Origin: Desulfovibrio sp. X2
GTDB taxonomy: Bacteria > Desulfobacterota > Desulfovibrionia > Desulfovibrionales > Desulfovibrionaceae
Assembly (NCBI RefSeq): GCF_000422205.1
Contig: NZ_ATHV01000033.1
Location: forward strand, 1-52,956
Direction of reading: 5' to 3'
Length of the DNA: 52,956 bases
Each line of letters begins with the position of its first letter. The stretch's first letter is position 1. Below, in pieces: positions 33,656-41,941 of the stretch. The notes beneath the pieces are model-generated. The model was not told the origin of the DNA and searched no databases. It saw nothing but the letters and a program-made list of their open reading frames with translations. The translations under genes were made by a program, and so were the position numbers.

Positions 33656-34615
33656 CTAAACCGGCAGCCCCTGGCGGGCGCGGTGTTCCTTCAGGGCGTC
33701 GAGCACGGCGTGCGGCACGGTCAGGTTGCCCTTGCCCACGCCGATGCGGATGCCGGGCTTGATGGAGCCGTGGAAGTCCGAGCCGCCCGAGACCACGAGG
33801 TCCAGGCGCTCGGCCAGGCAGAGGTACTCGCGCGTCTTGTTGGCCGCGTGCTCGGTGTAGCGGGCCTCGATGCCGTCCAGCCCGTGCCCCTTGAGCCGCT
33901 TCACCAGCGGCTCGATCTCCCCGATGGACAGGTTGTAGATGCCGGGGTGGGCCAGGATGACGGTCGCGCCCTCGGATTTCAGGAGCTCCACGGCCTCCTC
34001 GTCGGAAAGCGCGGTCTTGGGCACGTGGGCCTTGCCGCCGCGCTTGAGGAAGACGTCGAAGGCGTCCTGCACCGAGGAGGCGAAGCCCGTGCGCACTAAG
34101 AGTTTCGCGATGTGCGGCCGCCCGATGGTGCCCCCGGCCTCGGCCAGCAGGTCCTCGTAGCTCACGGGCACGCCGAGTTTCGCGAGCGTGCGGATGATCT
34201 CGCGGTTGCGCTCCTCGCGCATCTCGATGAGCCAGGCCAGGGCTCCGGTGAGCCTTTCCGGCTCCTCGGGCAGCCACAGCCCCAGGATGTCCACCGTGCG
34301 GGGCGTGCTCTTGGCGGCCAGCTCGCAGCCGCGCACGAACTCGATGCCGATGCGCGCGGCCTCGGCCCCGGCCTCGGCGAGCCCGTCCACGGTGTCGTGG
34401 TCGGTCAGGGCCACGGCCGCGAGCCCCGCCTCGTGCGCCAGGCGCACCACCTCGGCGGGCGCGCAGGTGCCGTCCGAGGCCGTGGAGTGGGTGTGCAGGT
34501 CCACGGGCCGTGTGTCGGGCCGTGTGTCGGGCCGATTGCCGGGGTGAGAGTCGGGCCGACCGTCGGGCTCCTGCCCGGCGGAGCGCGCCGGGCGCGGGGG
34601 ATTTTCTTCGTTCAT
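33656..34615 (-). CDS. PHP domain phosphoesterase
   Basis: 319 residues. A Pro/Arg/Asp-rich leader has short repeats (RPDTRPDTRP). The PHP domain starts at about residue 38 with VDLHTHSTASDG, then VALTDHDTVDGL, GCELAA, AHPG and GSDFHG, which supply the metal-binding His and Asp residues of the TrpH/YciV group. Relatives hydrolyse 3'-terminal or 3',5'-bisphosphate nucleotides or short RNA. It is cytoplasmic. The ATG at 34615 has no good ribosome binding site; the leader is poorly conserved in nature, so the true start may be internal. It converges on the LarC-like gene, 19 nt away. Confidence 0.85.
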   Translation of the reverse strand: MNEENPPRPARSAGQEPDGRPDSHPGNRPDTRPDTRPVDLHTHSTASDGTCAPAEVVRLAHEAGLAAVALTDHDTVDGLAEAGAEAARIGIEFVRGCELAAKSTPRTVDILGLWLPEEPERLTGALAWLIEMREERNREIIRTLAKLGVPVSYEDLLAEAGGTIGRPHIAKLLVRTGFASSVQDAFDVFLKRGGKAHVPKTALSDEEAVELLKSEGATVILAHPGIYNLSIGEIEPLVKRLKGHGLDGIEARYTEHAANKTREYLCLAERLDLVVSGGSDFHGSIKPGIRIGVGKGNLTVPHAVLDALKEHRARQGLPV

Positions 34616-34734
34616 GCACGGAACATAGCCAAGGGAGTCCCGGGCGGCAAGCCGGGCCTTGAAGCGAGCGGGCCGACAGGCTAGGGTGCGCCTCACACCG
34701 CGCAGGCGTGCGCGCAATTTCAAAGGAGCGTCAA

Positions 34735-34938
34735 ATGAGCCTGAATACCGAACTCCTGAGCATCCTCGTGTGCCCCAAGTGCAAGGGAGACATCGAGCTG
34801 ACCCCGGAGCAGGACGGCCTGATCTGCAAGGCCTGCAATGTGGCCTATCCCGTGGTGGACGAGATCCCGGTGATGCTCGTGGAGGAGGCCATCCCCCTGG
34901 CCGACTGGCCCGCGAAGCGTCCCTCGGCCAAGAAGTAG
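34735..34938 (+). CDS. Trm112-like zinc-ribbon protein
   Basis: 67 residues. Two cysteine pairs, CPKC near residue 13 and CKAC near residue 31, make a zinc ribbon; strings such as LLSILVCPKCKGD and NVAYPVVDEIPVMLVEEA are characteristic of the YcaR/Trm112 family. In eukaryotes Trm112 activates methyltransferases; bacterial members are small, poorly characterised proteins often near lipid A kinase or kdsB genes. AAAGGAGCG precedes the ATG. The gene is alone and divergent from the PHP gene. Confidence 0.88.
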   Translation: MSLNTELLSILVCPKCKGDIELTPEQDGLICKACNVAYPVVDEIPVMLVEEAIPLADWPAKRPSAKK

Positions 34939-35086
34939 CCGCCGCGCGCGACCGGTCCCGGCGAAGCGGGCGCCGCGCATGGTCCGGCGCCCGCCGCCCG
35001 GCGCCCCGCGTCCCGCCTTTGGGGGAAGAATCTCCGCGCCCACCCCGCCGCCTGCGGATGAAGCGGTTCGGACGCATCGTCTCCTG

Positions 35087-35114
35087 TTGACAATCCGGCA
35101 CGGAATTTTATTAC
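35087..35114 (+). promoter_or_regulatory. Sigma-70 type promoter for the Hsp20 genes
   Basis: TTGACA (35087-35092) and TATTAC (35109-35114) are spaced 16 nt apart, 40 nt upstream of the first hsp20 start. No CIRCE or clear sigma-32 sequence was seen. Confidence 0.65.
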
Positions 35115-35154
35115 TGTGTCACGATAGTCCCACACCCACAGGAGGCTTCCGCAT

Positions 35155-35568
35155 ATGGTCATCGACTTCAGTTCCTTCTACGACCTGCCGCGGCAGATGG
35201 ACCGGCTCATGGCCGAATTCATGCGCCCCTACGGTCCCGTGTCCCGCGGCATGGCCTATCCGCCCCTCAACATCTGCGAGGACGAGGAAGCGATCATCGT
35301 CGCGGCCGAGATTCCCGGCGTGGACATGTCCGAACTCGACCTCTCCCTGACCAACAAGAGCCTGATCATCAAGGGCGAGCGCAAGGTGGAGCAGGGCAAG
35401 TACTATCGCCAGGAGCGGCCGACCGGCGCGTTCCAGCGCATCGTGACCCTGGGCGTGCCCGTGGACCGCGAGAAGATCAAGGCGACCCTGGTCAACGGCG
35501 TGCTGACCGTGACCCTGCCCAAGTCCGAAGGCGTCAAGCCGCGCAAGATAAGCATCGAAGGCGCGTAA
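35155..35568 (+). CDS. Small heat shock protein, Hsp20 family
   Basis: 137 residues. An N-terminal arm is followed by an alpha-crystallin domain (about 40-135), with the start PPLNICEDEEAIIVAAEIPGV, the IKGERK strand, and the conserved end VNGVLTVTLPKSE. A C-terminal IxI-like motif (ISI) is present. Such ATP-independent chaperones hold unfolding proteins in the cytoplasm. It is the first of a pair; the second starts 10 nt later, with GGAGG overlapping the gap. Regulation is probably by the promoter at 35087. Confidence 0.95.
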   Translation: MVIDFSSFYDLPRQMDRLMAEFMRPYGPVSRGMAYPPLNICEDEEAIIVAAEIPGVDMSELDLSLTNKSLIIKGERKVEQGKYYRQERPTGAFQRIVTLGVPVDREKIKATLVNGVLTVTLPKSEGVKPRKISIEGA

Positions 35569-35578
35569 GGAGGCAGCC

Positions 35579-35935
35579 ATGAGCAACGCAAGAGAACGCA
35601 AGCTGCCCGTCGTGCGCCCGGCCACCGACATCCTCGAGAAGGAGGACGGGTTCCACATCTTCATGGACCTGCCGGGCGTGAGCAAGGAAGCCCTGGTCCT
35701 CGACCTGCGCGAGAACGAGCTCGTCGTCTCGGGCAGCGTGGACTACCCGCCGGACGAGAAGAAGAAGCACCTGGCCGTGGAGTTCGGCGGCGGCGAGTAC
35801 AGCCGCACCTTCACCCTGGCGGACATCGTGGACCGCGAGCGCATCACCGCCAATCTGGTGAACGGCGTGCTCGAGATCTTCATGCCCAAGCGGGAGAAGG
35901 AGAAGCCCAAGCGCATCGAGATCGTGGGCGGCTGA
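35579..35935 (+). CDS. Small heat shock protein, Hsp20 family (second gene)
   Basis: 118 residues, an alpha-crystallin domain with almost no N-terminal arm: PATDILEKEDGFHIFMDLPGV, then LRENELVVSGSVDY, FTLADIVDRERITANLVNGVLEIFMPKRE, and the C-terminal motif IEI. It differs from its neighbour at most positions, so it is not a recent duplicate. The two may form mixed oligomers, as is common for paired Hsp20 genes in deltaproteobacteria. The ATG follows AAGGAGG. A terminator lies 37 nt after its stop. Confidence 0.95.
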   Translation: MSNARERKLPVVRPATDILEKEDGFHIFMDLPGVSKEALVLDLRENELVVSGSVDYPPDEKKKHLAVEFGGGEYSRTFTLADIVDRERITANLVNGVLEIFMPKREKEKPKRIEIVGG

Positions 35936-35972
35936 GCCACCTCTTCACCGCCCGCTCACCGCACAACTTCCC

Positions 35973-36007
35973 GCCGGGGGAGGCGTCATGCCTCTCCCGG
36001 CTTTTTT
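35973..36007 (+). terminator. Intrinsic terminator after the Hsp20 pair
   Basis: A stem of GCCGGGGGAGGC with GCCTCTCCCGGC (one G-T pair) and a GTCAT loop is followed by six T residues. It ends the rightward hsp20 transcript just before the 3' end of the leftward phosphatase operon. Confidence 0.92.
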
Positions 36008-36040
36008 CGCGCCTTTGGCCGGGACGCGGGGAGAGGGAGA

Positions 36041-36691
36041 TCAGTCCAGCTCGTCGGCGGCAGCACAGAGCGCGGCGGCCGCGTCCTGGTTGAAGGCCAG
36101 GAGGTGCGGGCCGTCGCCGCGCCACTGCAGGACGCAGCGGCGGCAGTAGCCCAGGTCCAGGCGGAAGAGGTTGTCCACGGGCATGCCCAGGGCGTGGCAG
36201 AGAAGCGTGCGGATGACGCCCGCGTGGCAGATCACCAGGGCGTGGCGCTCCTTTCCCGGCCGCGCCTCCAGCTCCGCGAGAATGGAGGAGAGCGCTGCCG
36301 TGGCGCGCTCCATGAGGTCCGCGAAGCTCTCGCCGCCCTCGGGGCGGTGCGTGGCCATGTCCGCGCCGCGCATGTCGAACTCGCCGGGAAAGCGTTCCCG
36401 CACCTCGTCCGCGGTCAGCCCGTCCCACGCGCCGAGGTCTATTTCGCGCAGGCCGGGGAGGTAGGTCACCTCGACGGCGCGGCCGTCGAGCGCCGCCTCC
36501 GCTGTCTGGCGGCAGCGCAGGAGGTCCGAGCAGTAGACGCGGGCGAAGGGGACGCGGGTGAGCGGCTCGCGCCAGGCAGCGGCCTGGGCCAGCCCCTTTT
36601 CCGTGAGCGGCACGTCGCGCTGGCCCAGGAAGCGCCAGGGGCGCTGCACCTCGGTCTGGCCGTGGCGCAGGAGATGGACGGTCAGGCGCAC
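36041..36691 (-). CDS. Histidine phosphatase family protein
   Basis: 216 residues. It starts with the catalytic motif LLRHGQTE near residue 8, then has the region PLTEKGLAQA, the acidic EIDLGAWDG and the second histidine in VICHAGVIRTLL. It belongs to the branch that includes cobalamin CobC and PhoE-like phosphatases. The GTG start at 36691 follows GGAGG and overlaps the end of the previous gene by 10 nt. It is the last gene of the leftward operon and may act on a nucleotide or phosphosugar intermediate; the substrate is unknown. Confidence 0.85.
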   Translation of the reverse strand: MRLTVHLLRHGQTEVQRPWRFLGQRDVPLTEKGLAQAAAWREPLTRVPFARVYCSDLLRCRQTAEAALDGRAVEVTYLPGLREIDLGAWDGLTADEVRERFPGEFDMRGADMATHRPEGGESFADLMERATAALSSILAELEARPGKERHALVICHAGVIRTLLCHALGMPVDNLFRLDLGYCRRCVLQWRGDGPHLLAFNQDAAAALCAAADELD

Positions 36692-37926
36692 GGCCCGGCC
36701 TCCGAGACGTCCATGACCTCGGCGAGGATCGAGGCCACGTCGCGCCCCGCGGCCGCCTCGATGCGGCGCTGCATGTCCAGGGCGTTGGCGCGGCGGCGGC
36801 TGATGGCAGCGGTGGCCTCCGCGTCGCCCGCGAACAGGTCGAGCTTTTCCTGGAAGCGCCTCGCGACGCCCACGAAGCGGTCGCAGCGCACCAGCTTGTC
36901 CGCGAAGTAGACCAGCTCGCGCTCGGTGATGCGCGGCGCGTCCTCGGGCGCGATGTCGCGGTGCGCGCCCACGATGCGCGCGGCGGAGAAGAATCCCATG
37001 TCGTCCAGCAGGCGGCCGCCCGCGCGCTCGTGCCGCGGCTGGCCCTTGGCGATGTCGTGCAGCAGGCCCGAGACGAGGATCAGCTCGTGGTCCAGGCCGC
37101 TGTCCGGCGGCAGGTCGGCGAGGGCCGCGTCTCCCGCAACTTCTTTTGCATCGTCCGGACGCGCCGCCGCTGCCTCGAGCGCCCGGGCGCACGCCAGGGC
37201 CGCCTCGGCCACGGCCCGGGCGTGCGCCCGGCCCTTGGCGGGCACCTCCTGCAGGTCCAGCAGTGCCTCGGCCTCCTCGGGCGTGGGCACGCCGCGCCGC
37301 TGCCAGCGGCGTATGGCCTCCTGGTAGTCGTCCGGGTGGTCGAGGTCGAAGAGGATGTTGCGGTCGGCCACGGGCACGAGTTCCAGCGCCTCGGCCGGAG
37401 GTCTGCCGCTTTTCGCGGCCAGGCCCTCGAGCGCGCCGCGAAGCCCGCCTGCGCCCTGCCAGGCGAGAATGTCCGGCACGAGCCCTGCCGGGATGAGCGG
37501 CGGGTGGCCCGGCTCGGCGCCGCTGCCGAAGCTCGGTGTCAGGGCGCGCGTCCTGTCCGCGCCCGCGAAGCGCTCCATGAGGCGGCGCACCGTGGCGGGC
37601 CGCACGAGGGGGATGTCCACGGGCAGCACGAAGACGGCGTCCACGCCGTCCGGCACGGCCGCGAGGCCCGCGCGGGCCGAGGTGAACATGCCTTCGGCGA
37701 AGTCCGGGTTCACGATCCCGGCAAGGCCCAGGCGCCCGGCCTCGGCCAGGGTCTCGTCCGCGCGGTGGCCCGCGACGGCGGTGATCTCCGTGACGCCCGC
37801 CTCCCGGAACAGCCCGGCCGCGCGCGAGAGCAGCGTCTCGCCGCCCAGCGGCAGGAGCGGCTTGAAGCCGCCCATGCGCGAGGACAGCCCCGCCGCCAGG
37901 ATCACGGCGTGGAAGCGGGGGCTCAC
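36682..37926 (-). CDS. NTP transferase (MobA/MocA-like) fused to HD domain
   Basis: 414 residues. Residues 1-190 form a MocA-like nucleotidyltransferase: VILAAGLSSRMGGFKPLLPLGG, the VLPVDIPLV metal/substrate strand and a second half with GHPPLIP. A helical linker is followed by an HD hydrolase domain (about 225-400) with LVSGLLHDIAKGQPRHE. It resembles DVU_1551-family proteins. MocA adds CMP to molybdopterin; the HD part may remove a phosphate from a nucleotide. GTG 37926 overlaps the XdhC stop by four bases, so the two are coupled. This suggests a cofactor-maturation step. Confidence 0.8.
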   Translation of the reverse strand: MSPRFHAVILAAGLSSRMGGFKPLLPLGGETLLSRAAGLFREAGVTEITAVAGHRADETLAEAGRLGLAGIVNPDFAEGMFTSARAGLAAVPDGVDAVFVLPVDIPLVRPATVRRLMERFAGADRTRALTPSFGSGAEPGHPPLIPAGLVPDILAWQGAGGLRGALEGLAAKSGRPPAEALELVPVADRNILFDLDHPDDYQEAIRRWQRRGVPTPEEAEALLDLQEVPAKGRAHARAVAEAALACARALEAAAARPDDAKEVAGDAALADLPPDSGLDHELILVSGLLHDIAKGQPRHERAGGRLLDDMGFFSAARIVGAHRDIAPEDAPRITERELVYFADKLVRCDRFVGVARRFQEKLDLFAGDAEATAAISRRRANALDMQRRIEAAAGRDVASILAEVMDVSEAGPCA

Positions 37927-38948
37927 AGCCCTCTCCGCCGAGCCCGCTCCTGTATCAGCTCGGCGGCGATGCTCACGGCGATCTCCTCCGGGGTCTCGGC
38001 GTCGATGGAAAGGCCCACCGGGCAGTGCACGCGCGCGAAGTCCGCGTCCGTGAAGCCCTGGCCGCGCAGCCGGTCGTAGACCGCGTCGCGCTTCCTGCGG
38101 CTGCCGATCATGCCGATGTATCCGGCCTTCGTGCGCAGGGCCTGGGCCAGGACCGAGGCGTCGTGCACGTGGCCGCGGGTGACGATGACCACCGAGGCCT
38201 CGGGGCCGATTTCGACGCCGTCCAGGCAGCGGGCCATGTCCCCGGGCACGAGGATCTCGTGGGCCGTGGGGAAGCGCTCGCGGCTCGCGAAGTCGGGCCG
38301 GTCGTCCAGCACCGTGACGCGAAAGCCCACCATCACGGCCACTGCGGCCGTGGGCCGGGAGACGTGGCCCGCCCCGGCGATGAACAGCGGATCGGGGAAG
38401 CTCCAGGGCTCCAGGAACCACTGCCGCCCGTAGGCCTCGAAGAGCACGGGCGCCTGGATGGAGGCGCCCGCCGCGCGCGCGGCCTCGGCGATCTCGGGCG
38501 GCAGGGCGGCGCCCGCGTCCGGGCCGCGCGTGCCGAGCAGGCTGCGCTCCCCGCCGGAGAGCGGCGTCAGGAGCAGGCAGCGCTCGCCCGTGCGCAGCCG
38601 TCCGGCCAGCTCCGCGAAGAGCCCGGCGCCGACGCCCGGCTCGATGCGCTCCAGGAAGACGCGCAGCTTGCCGCCGCAGATCATGTCCGCGCCCGCGGCC
38701 ATCTCGCCCGTGAGGTCGAAGTCGAGGAGGCGCGCGCCGCCCTCGTCCATGACGCGCTGCGCGGCCTCGATGACCTGGGCCTCCACCAGCCCGCCGCCCA
38801 CGGTTCCCGCGATGCGGCCGCCCGTGCGCACGAGCATCTTGCTGCCCGCGGTGCGCGGCGTGGAGCCCTCGTTGGTGGCTATGGTCGCGGCGACCACGGT
38901 CTCGCCCGCGGCCAGCCACTCGTCAAGGGTCGAAAGAAGGTCGTCCAC
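37923..38948 (-). CDS. XdhC/CoxI family maturation factor
   Basis: 341 residues of the XdhC/CoxI family. An N-terminal domain holds TNEGSTPRTAGSKMLV and GTVGGGLVEA; the C-terminal Rossmann domain holds FIAGAGHVSRPTAAVA and IGMIGSRRKRDAV. XdhC proteins bind molybdenum cofactor and insert it, often after sulfuration, into xanthine dehydrogenase or aldehyde oxidoreductase. The ATG lies 26 nt inside the end of the ligase gene. It is next to a MocA-like gene and corresponds to the aldehyde oxidoreductase maturation factor class of sulfate reducers. The target enzyme gene is not in the window. Confidence 0.88.
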   Translation of the reverse strand: MDDLLSTLDEWLAAGETVVAATIATNEGSTPRTAGSKMLVRTGGRIAGTVGGGLVEAQVIEAAQRVMDEGGARLLDFDLTGEMAAGADMICGGKLRVFLERIEPGVGAGLFAELAGRLRTGERCLLLTPLSGGERSLLGTRGPDAGAALPPEIAEAARAAGASIQAPVLFEAYGRQWFLEPWSFPDPLFIAGAGHVSRPTAAVAVMVGFRVTVLDDRPDFASRERFPTAHEILVPGDMARCLDGVEIGPEASVVIVTRGHVHDASVLAQALRTKAGYIGMIGSRRKRDAVYDRLRGQGFTDADFARVHCPVGLSIDAETPEEIAVSIAAELIQERARRRGL

Positions 38949-40014
38949 GTCGTCCGGCTCCTTTTTCAGGCTGAATGATGCGCGTCCCGGCGGCGTCGCG
39001 CACGATGCGCCCCTGTACCGCGCCGAGTCGGCGAAGCGGGCTGCCGCAGGCGCACGGCCCGGCGAGCATGCGCGCCGCGTCCCCGGTGCGGAAGCGGATG
39101 AGCGGCATGCCGCGGCGCAGCAGCGTGCTCACCACGACCTCGCCCAAGGCGTTTTGTCCCAGGGGTAGGCCGCTTTCCGGGTCCACTATCTCGAAGAAAA
39201 GGTCCGCTTCGCGCAGATGATACCCCTGATGCGCCAAGCATTCCACCCCTCCGCCGAAGCCCGTCTCGGTCTGTCCGTAGTGGGCGAAGATCTCCGCGCC
39301 CCAGGCGTCGGCCACGGCCGCGCGCAGCTCGTCCGCCACGGGCTCGCCCGAGAGGAGCATGGTCCGCACCCGGCCCTTTCCGGCCTGGCGGGCCGAGGGA
39401 TCGGCCATGAGGGCCGCCGCCTGCCGGGGCAGGGCGGCGACGCAGGAGATGCCCGCGTCGATCAGGAGCCGCGCGGTCTCGGCCGGGGAGCAGCCCTCGG
39501 GCGCGAACAGGGGGCGCGCGCCCATGCGGGCCGTGGCCCGGGCCAGCAGGTCGCTCGCGCCGTCCGGCGTGCGGCCGGGCAGGAGGACGAGCACCGCGTC
39601 GCCCGGGCGCGCCAGCATGGTCATGCCCTGGCTGAAGAAGTCGAGCGTGGCCGCCACGTCCTCGTCCGTGAGGAAGATGCGCTTGGGGCCGCCCGTGGTG
39701 CCGGAGGTGCTGATGGTCACCACGCGCGCCACCGCGCCCTGCGGGACGCAGAGCATGTGCTCGCCCGCCTCGCGCAGGTCGTCCGGCGTGGTGAAGGGGA
39801 TCTGCGCCACTTCCTCGGGGGTCCTGGGAAAGTTCGGGGGCAGAGAGGCGAGGTGGTTGCGGTAGAACGGGCTCTTCTCCCGCGCCCAGGCCAGGGTGGC
39901 GCGCAGCGCGGCCAGCTGCCAGGCGGCCAGGGCCGCGGGATCGGGCGCGCCGTTCGGCCCGGAGACGCCGCTTCGCTCCGCCACCCAGGCGTCCAGGCTC
40001 GGGAAGAAGGTCAT
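38923..40014 (-). CDS. AMP-forming CoA ligase-like protein (DVU_1553 type)
   Basis: 363 residues of the PaaK/F390 synthetase-like adenylate-forming group: the phosphate loop ISTSGTTGGPKRIFLT, the AEIFAHYGQTETGFGGG core motif and LIRFRTGDAA near the end. The usual mobile C-terminal domain is very short, so it may activate an acid but lack normal CoA transfer. The N-terminus contains KSPFYRNHL, typical of PaaK. It overlaps TrsS by ATGA and XdhC by 26 nt. The product is likely an adenylate in a maturation pathway; the substrate is unknown. Confidence 0.85.
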   Translation of the reverse strand: MTFFPSLDAWVAERSGVSGPNGAPDPAALAAWQLAALRATLAWAREKSPFYRNHLASLPPNFPRTPEEVAQIPFTTPDDLREAGEHMLCVPQGAVARVVTISTSGTTGGPKRIFLTDEDVAATLDFFSQGMTMLARPGDAVLVLLPGRTPDGASDLLARATARMGARPLFAPEGCSPAETARLLIDAGISCVAALPRQAAALMADPSARQAGKGRVRTMLLSGEPVADELRAAVADAWGAEIFAHYGQTETGFGGGVECLAHQGYHLREADLFFEIVDPESGLPLGQNALGEVVVSTLLRRGMPLIRFRTGDAARMLAGPCACGSPLRRLGAVQGRIVRDAAGTRIIQPEKGAGRRGRPSFDP

Positions 40015-41492
40015 CGCGCCGCGCCCCGCCCGATTCCGCCCCGCCCGATCCCGTCCCGACCAGTCCGGCCTCGACCGGCTCGGCCCCGGTACAGGGTGCG
40101 GCCGTCGGCCGCGGTCAGGTTGTAGAGGCAGAAGGGGATGAGCCCGCTTTCCGGCCCGGCCACGTGGATGCAGCAGCCGCGCACCCGCTCCAGGTCCAGG
40201 CTCCAGGCGTCCTGGAAGGCCATGCAGGAGATGGTGAAGCGGTTCTCGCTCCCGGCCGCGGCCAGGAAGCGGTCGAAGTCGTCGGAAAGCTCCGTGAGCG
40301 GCCTTGCGGGCGCGGGCGCGGCCCACTGCCGGGCCGTGAAGGACTTGGACTTGCGCGCGCCCTCGGCCGCTTCGGGCGCGGCGCCGAAAATCTCCCCCTC
40401 GCGCGGGGAGCAGCAGCTCGACCCGCCCCCCTCGGGCAGGAGGGCGAGGCGGCCGTCCGGGCCGCGCAGGAAGGTGGCGGAAAAGGAGCACAGCTCGTGC
40501 TCGCAGCAGGGCGGGTGGAAGTCCTCGGCCGCGAGCGGCACCTCGGTCTGGGCCGCGAGCCCGGCCAGGACCTCGGGCAGGGTCAGCCCTCCGGCCCCCG
40601 CCGTCCCCGTATCCCACGGGTAGCGGCCGAAGGAGGCCGCGGGCTGGAAATGCACGCCGCGCACGGTCGGGGCGCGGGACAGGGCCAGGCGCAGGATGGT
40701 CCCGAGCTCGCGGTCGTTCACCCCGCGCGCCAGGGTGGGCACCAGGACCACGCCGAGCCCGGCCGCGGCGCAGGCGTCGATCGCGGCCAGCTTCTCGGCC
40801 AGCAGCGGGCGGCCGCGCAGGGCCGCGCAGGCCGCGTCAGAGCCGTCGAACTGCAGGAAGACCGAGACCAGCCCGGCCTCGGCCAGGCGCCGGGCATAGC
40901 CTGCCTCGCGGGCCAGGCGCAGGCCGTTTGTGTTCAGCTGCACGAAGGAGAAGCCCGCCTCGCGCGCCGCGCTCACGATCCCCGGCAGGTCCTCGCGCAC
41001 CGTGGGCTCGCCGCCGGAAAGCTGCAGGTTGCACTGCCCGGCCTCGCGGCGCAGCCGCACCAGGCGCTCGGCCAGAAAGGCGAGGTCCGGATCGGGCGTG
41101 TCGGCCGTTTCCGAGGACGCGAAGCAGATGGGGCAGCCCAGGTTGCAGCGCTGCGTGATCTCCAGCACCGCGGTGCAGGTGTGCTGGCCGTGGTCGGGGC
41201 AGAGGCCGCAGTCGTAGGGGCATCCGGCGTCGCTTGCCGGGCCGGGCCTGAGCGGCGCGGAGGGCTTCTTGGGCCTGCGCCAGGAGCGCATGTCCGGCCC
41301 GCCGCGCCAGACCGGCACGCTGAAGGGGCCGTGCTCCGGGCAGTCGCGCTCGAGGAACACGGCGTCCCCGCGCAGCACGCGCCGCGCGGGCAGGCGCCGC
41401 AGGCAGACGGGGCAGAGGCTCTGCGTCTCGGAAAGGACTTCTTCGCCCGGCGTCCCGCCCGGAGTTTCCGCCGTCATTTCGCGCGCGCTCAT
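40011..41492 (-). CDS. trsS: Radical SAM protein TrsS, cysteine form
   Basis: 493 residues. An N-terminal zinc-finger-like part (CPVCLRRLPARR, CPEHGPF) and CPYDCGLCPDHGQHTC precede the radical SAM core, whose cluster motif is CNLGCPIC, followed by SGGEPTVREDLP. C-terminal cysteines (HPPCCEHELCSF, SSCCS, RGCCIH) may hold additional clusters. TrsS is known as a radical SAM protein that is often a selenoprotein in sulfate reducers; here every expected position is Cys and no in-frame UGA is needed. The C-terminus has a repetitive Gly/Arg tail. The start at 41492 shares ATGA with the preceding stop. Confidence 0.85.
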   Translation of the reverse strand: MSAREMTAETPGGTPGEEVLSETQSLCPVCLRRLPARRVLRGDAVFLERDCPEHGPFSVPVWRGGPDMRSWRRPKKPSAPLRPGPASDAGCPYDCGLCPDHGQHTCTAVLEITQRCNLGCPICFASSETADTPDPDLAFLAERLVRLRREAGQCNLQLSGGEPTVREDLPGIVSAAREAGFSFVQLNTNGLRLAREAGYARRLAEAGLVSVFLQFDGSDAACAALRGRPLLAEKLAAIDACAAAGLGVVLVPTLARGVNDRELGTILRLALSRAPTVRGVHFQPAASFGRYPWDTGTAGAGGLTLPEVLAGLAAQTEVPLAAEDFHPPCCEHELCSFSATFLRGPDGRLALLPEGGGSSCCSPREGEIFGAAPEAAEGARKSKSFTARQWAAPAPARPLTELSDDFDRFLAAAGSENRFTISCMAFQDAWSLDLERVRGCCIHVAGPESGLIPFCLYNLTAADGRTLYRGRAGRGRTGRDGIGRGGIGRGAAR

Positions 41493-41941
41493 TCTTCGCG
41501 CGGCACCGAGGGGTCCACGCCCTGCTCGGCCAGGATGGCCAGGAGCTGCCCCCAGGCGTCGGACAGGAGCTCGCCGCAGCGGCTCACGTCCGGCTTGCCC
41601 TCCGGGCATTCGCCCAGGATGTCGGCGCAGGTCATGCCGCCGTACTGCGCGGTGCGCTCGCCGAACCAGTCGTAGAACTCGGACACGGCCAGGTCGGCGC
41701 GCTCCGAGGCGGTCTCGTCGTCCGCGCCCTTGCCGAGGTAGAGGGAGAGGACGCAGGCCCCGCCCGTGAGCACCCCGCAGGTGGCGCCGCACTGGCCCAT
41801 GCCGTGGCACAGCCCGCCCAGCGCGCGGATCAGGTCGGCGTTCTCGCGGCCCTGGGCCCCGAGCGCCAGAAGGCCCAGGATCTGGCTGCAGCAGTATCCC
41901 CGCCCGGCCAGGGGCAGGATGTCCATCATGTACTCGCTCAT
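41489..41941 (-). CDS. C-GCAxxG-C-C family redox protein (DVU_1555 type)
   Basis: 150 residues. The N-terminal GYCCSQILGLLALG and GQCGATCGVLTGGACVLSL fit the C-x-GCAxxG-C-C family, small proteins thought to hold a redox-active cysteine site, often adjacent to selenoproteins. Further cysteines appear in MTCADILGEC and RCGELL. It has no signal peptide. It is coupled by ATGA overlaps to both neighbours (methyltransferase upstream, trsS downstream). The exact reaction is unknown; a role in electron delivery or sulfur/selenium transfer within the cluster is inferred. Confidence 0.85.
   Translation of the reverse strand: MSEYMMDILPLAGRGYCCSQILGLLALGAQGRENADLIRALGGLCHGMGQCGATCGVLTGGACVLSLYLGKGADDETASERADLAVSEFYDWFGERTAQYGGMTCADILGECPEGKPDVSRCGELLSDAWGQLLAILAEQGVDPSVPREE

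Noticed and set aside
33600-33700. Frameshift joining the LarC-like gene to a second half
   Set aside because: No LarC C-terminal sequence in any plus-strand frame; downstream DNA codes for the PHP protein on the other strand.
40011-41492. Selenocysteine in TrsS
   Set aside because: The frame is open through all expected cysteines; no in-frame TGA and so no need for a SECIS element.
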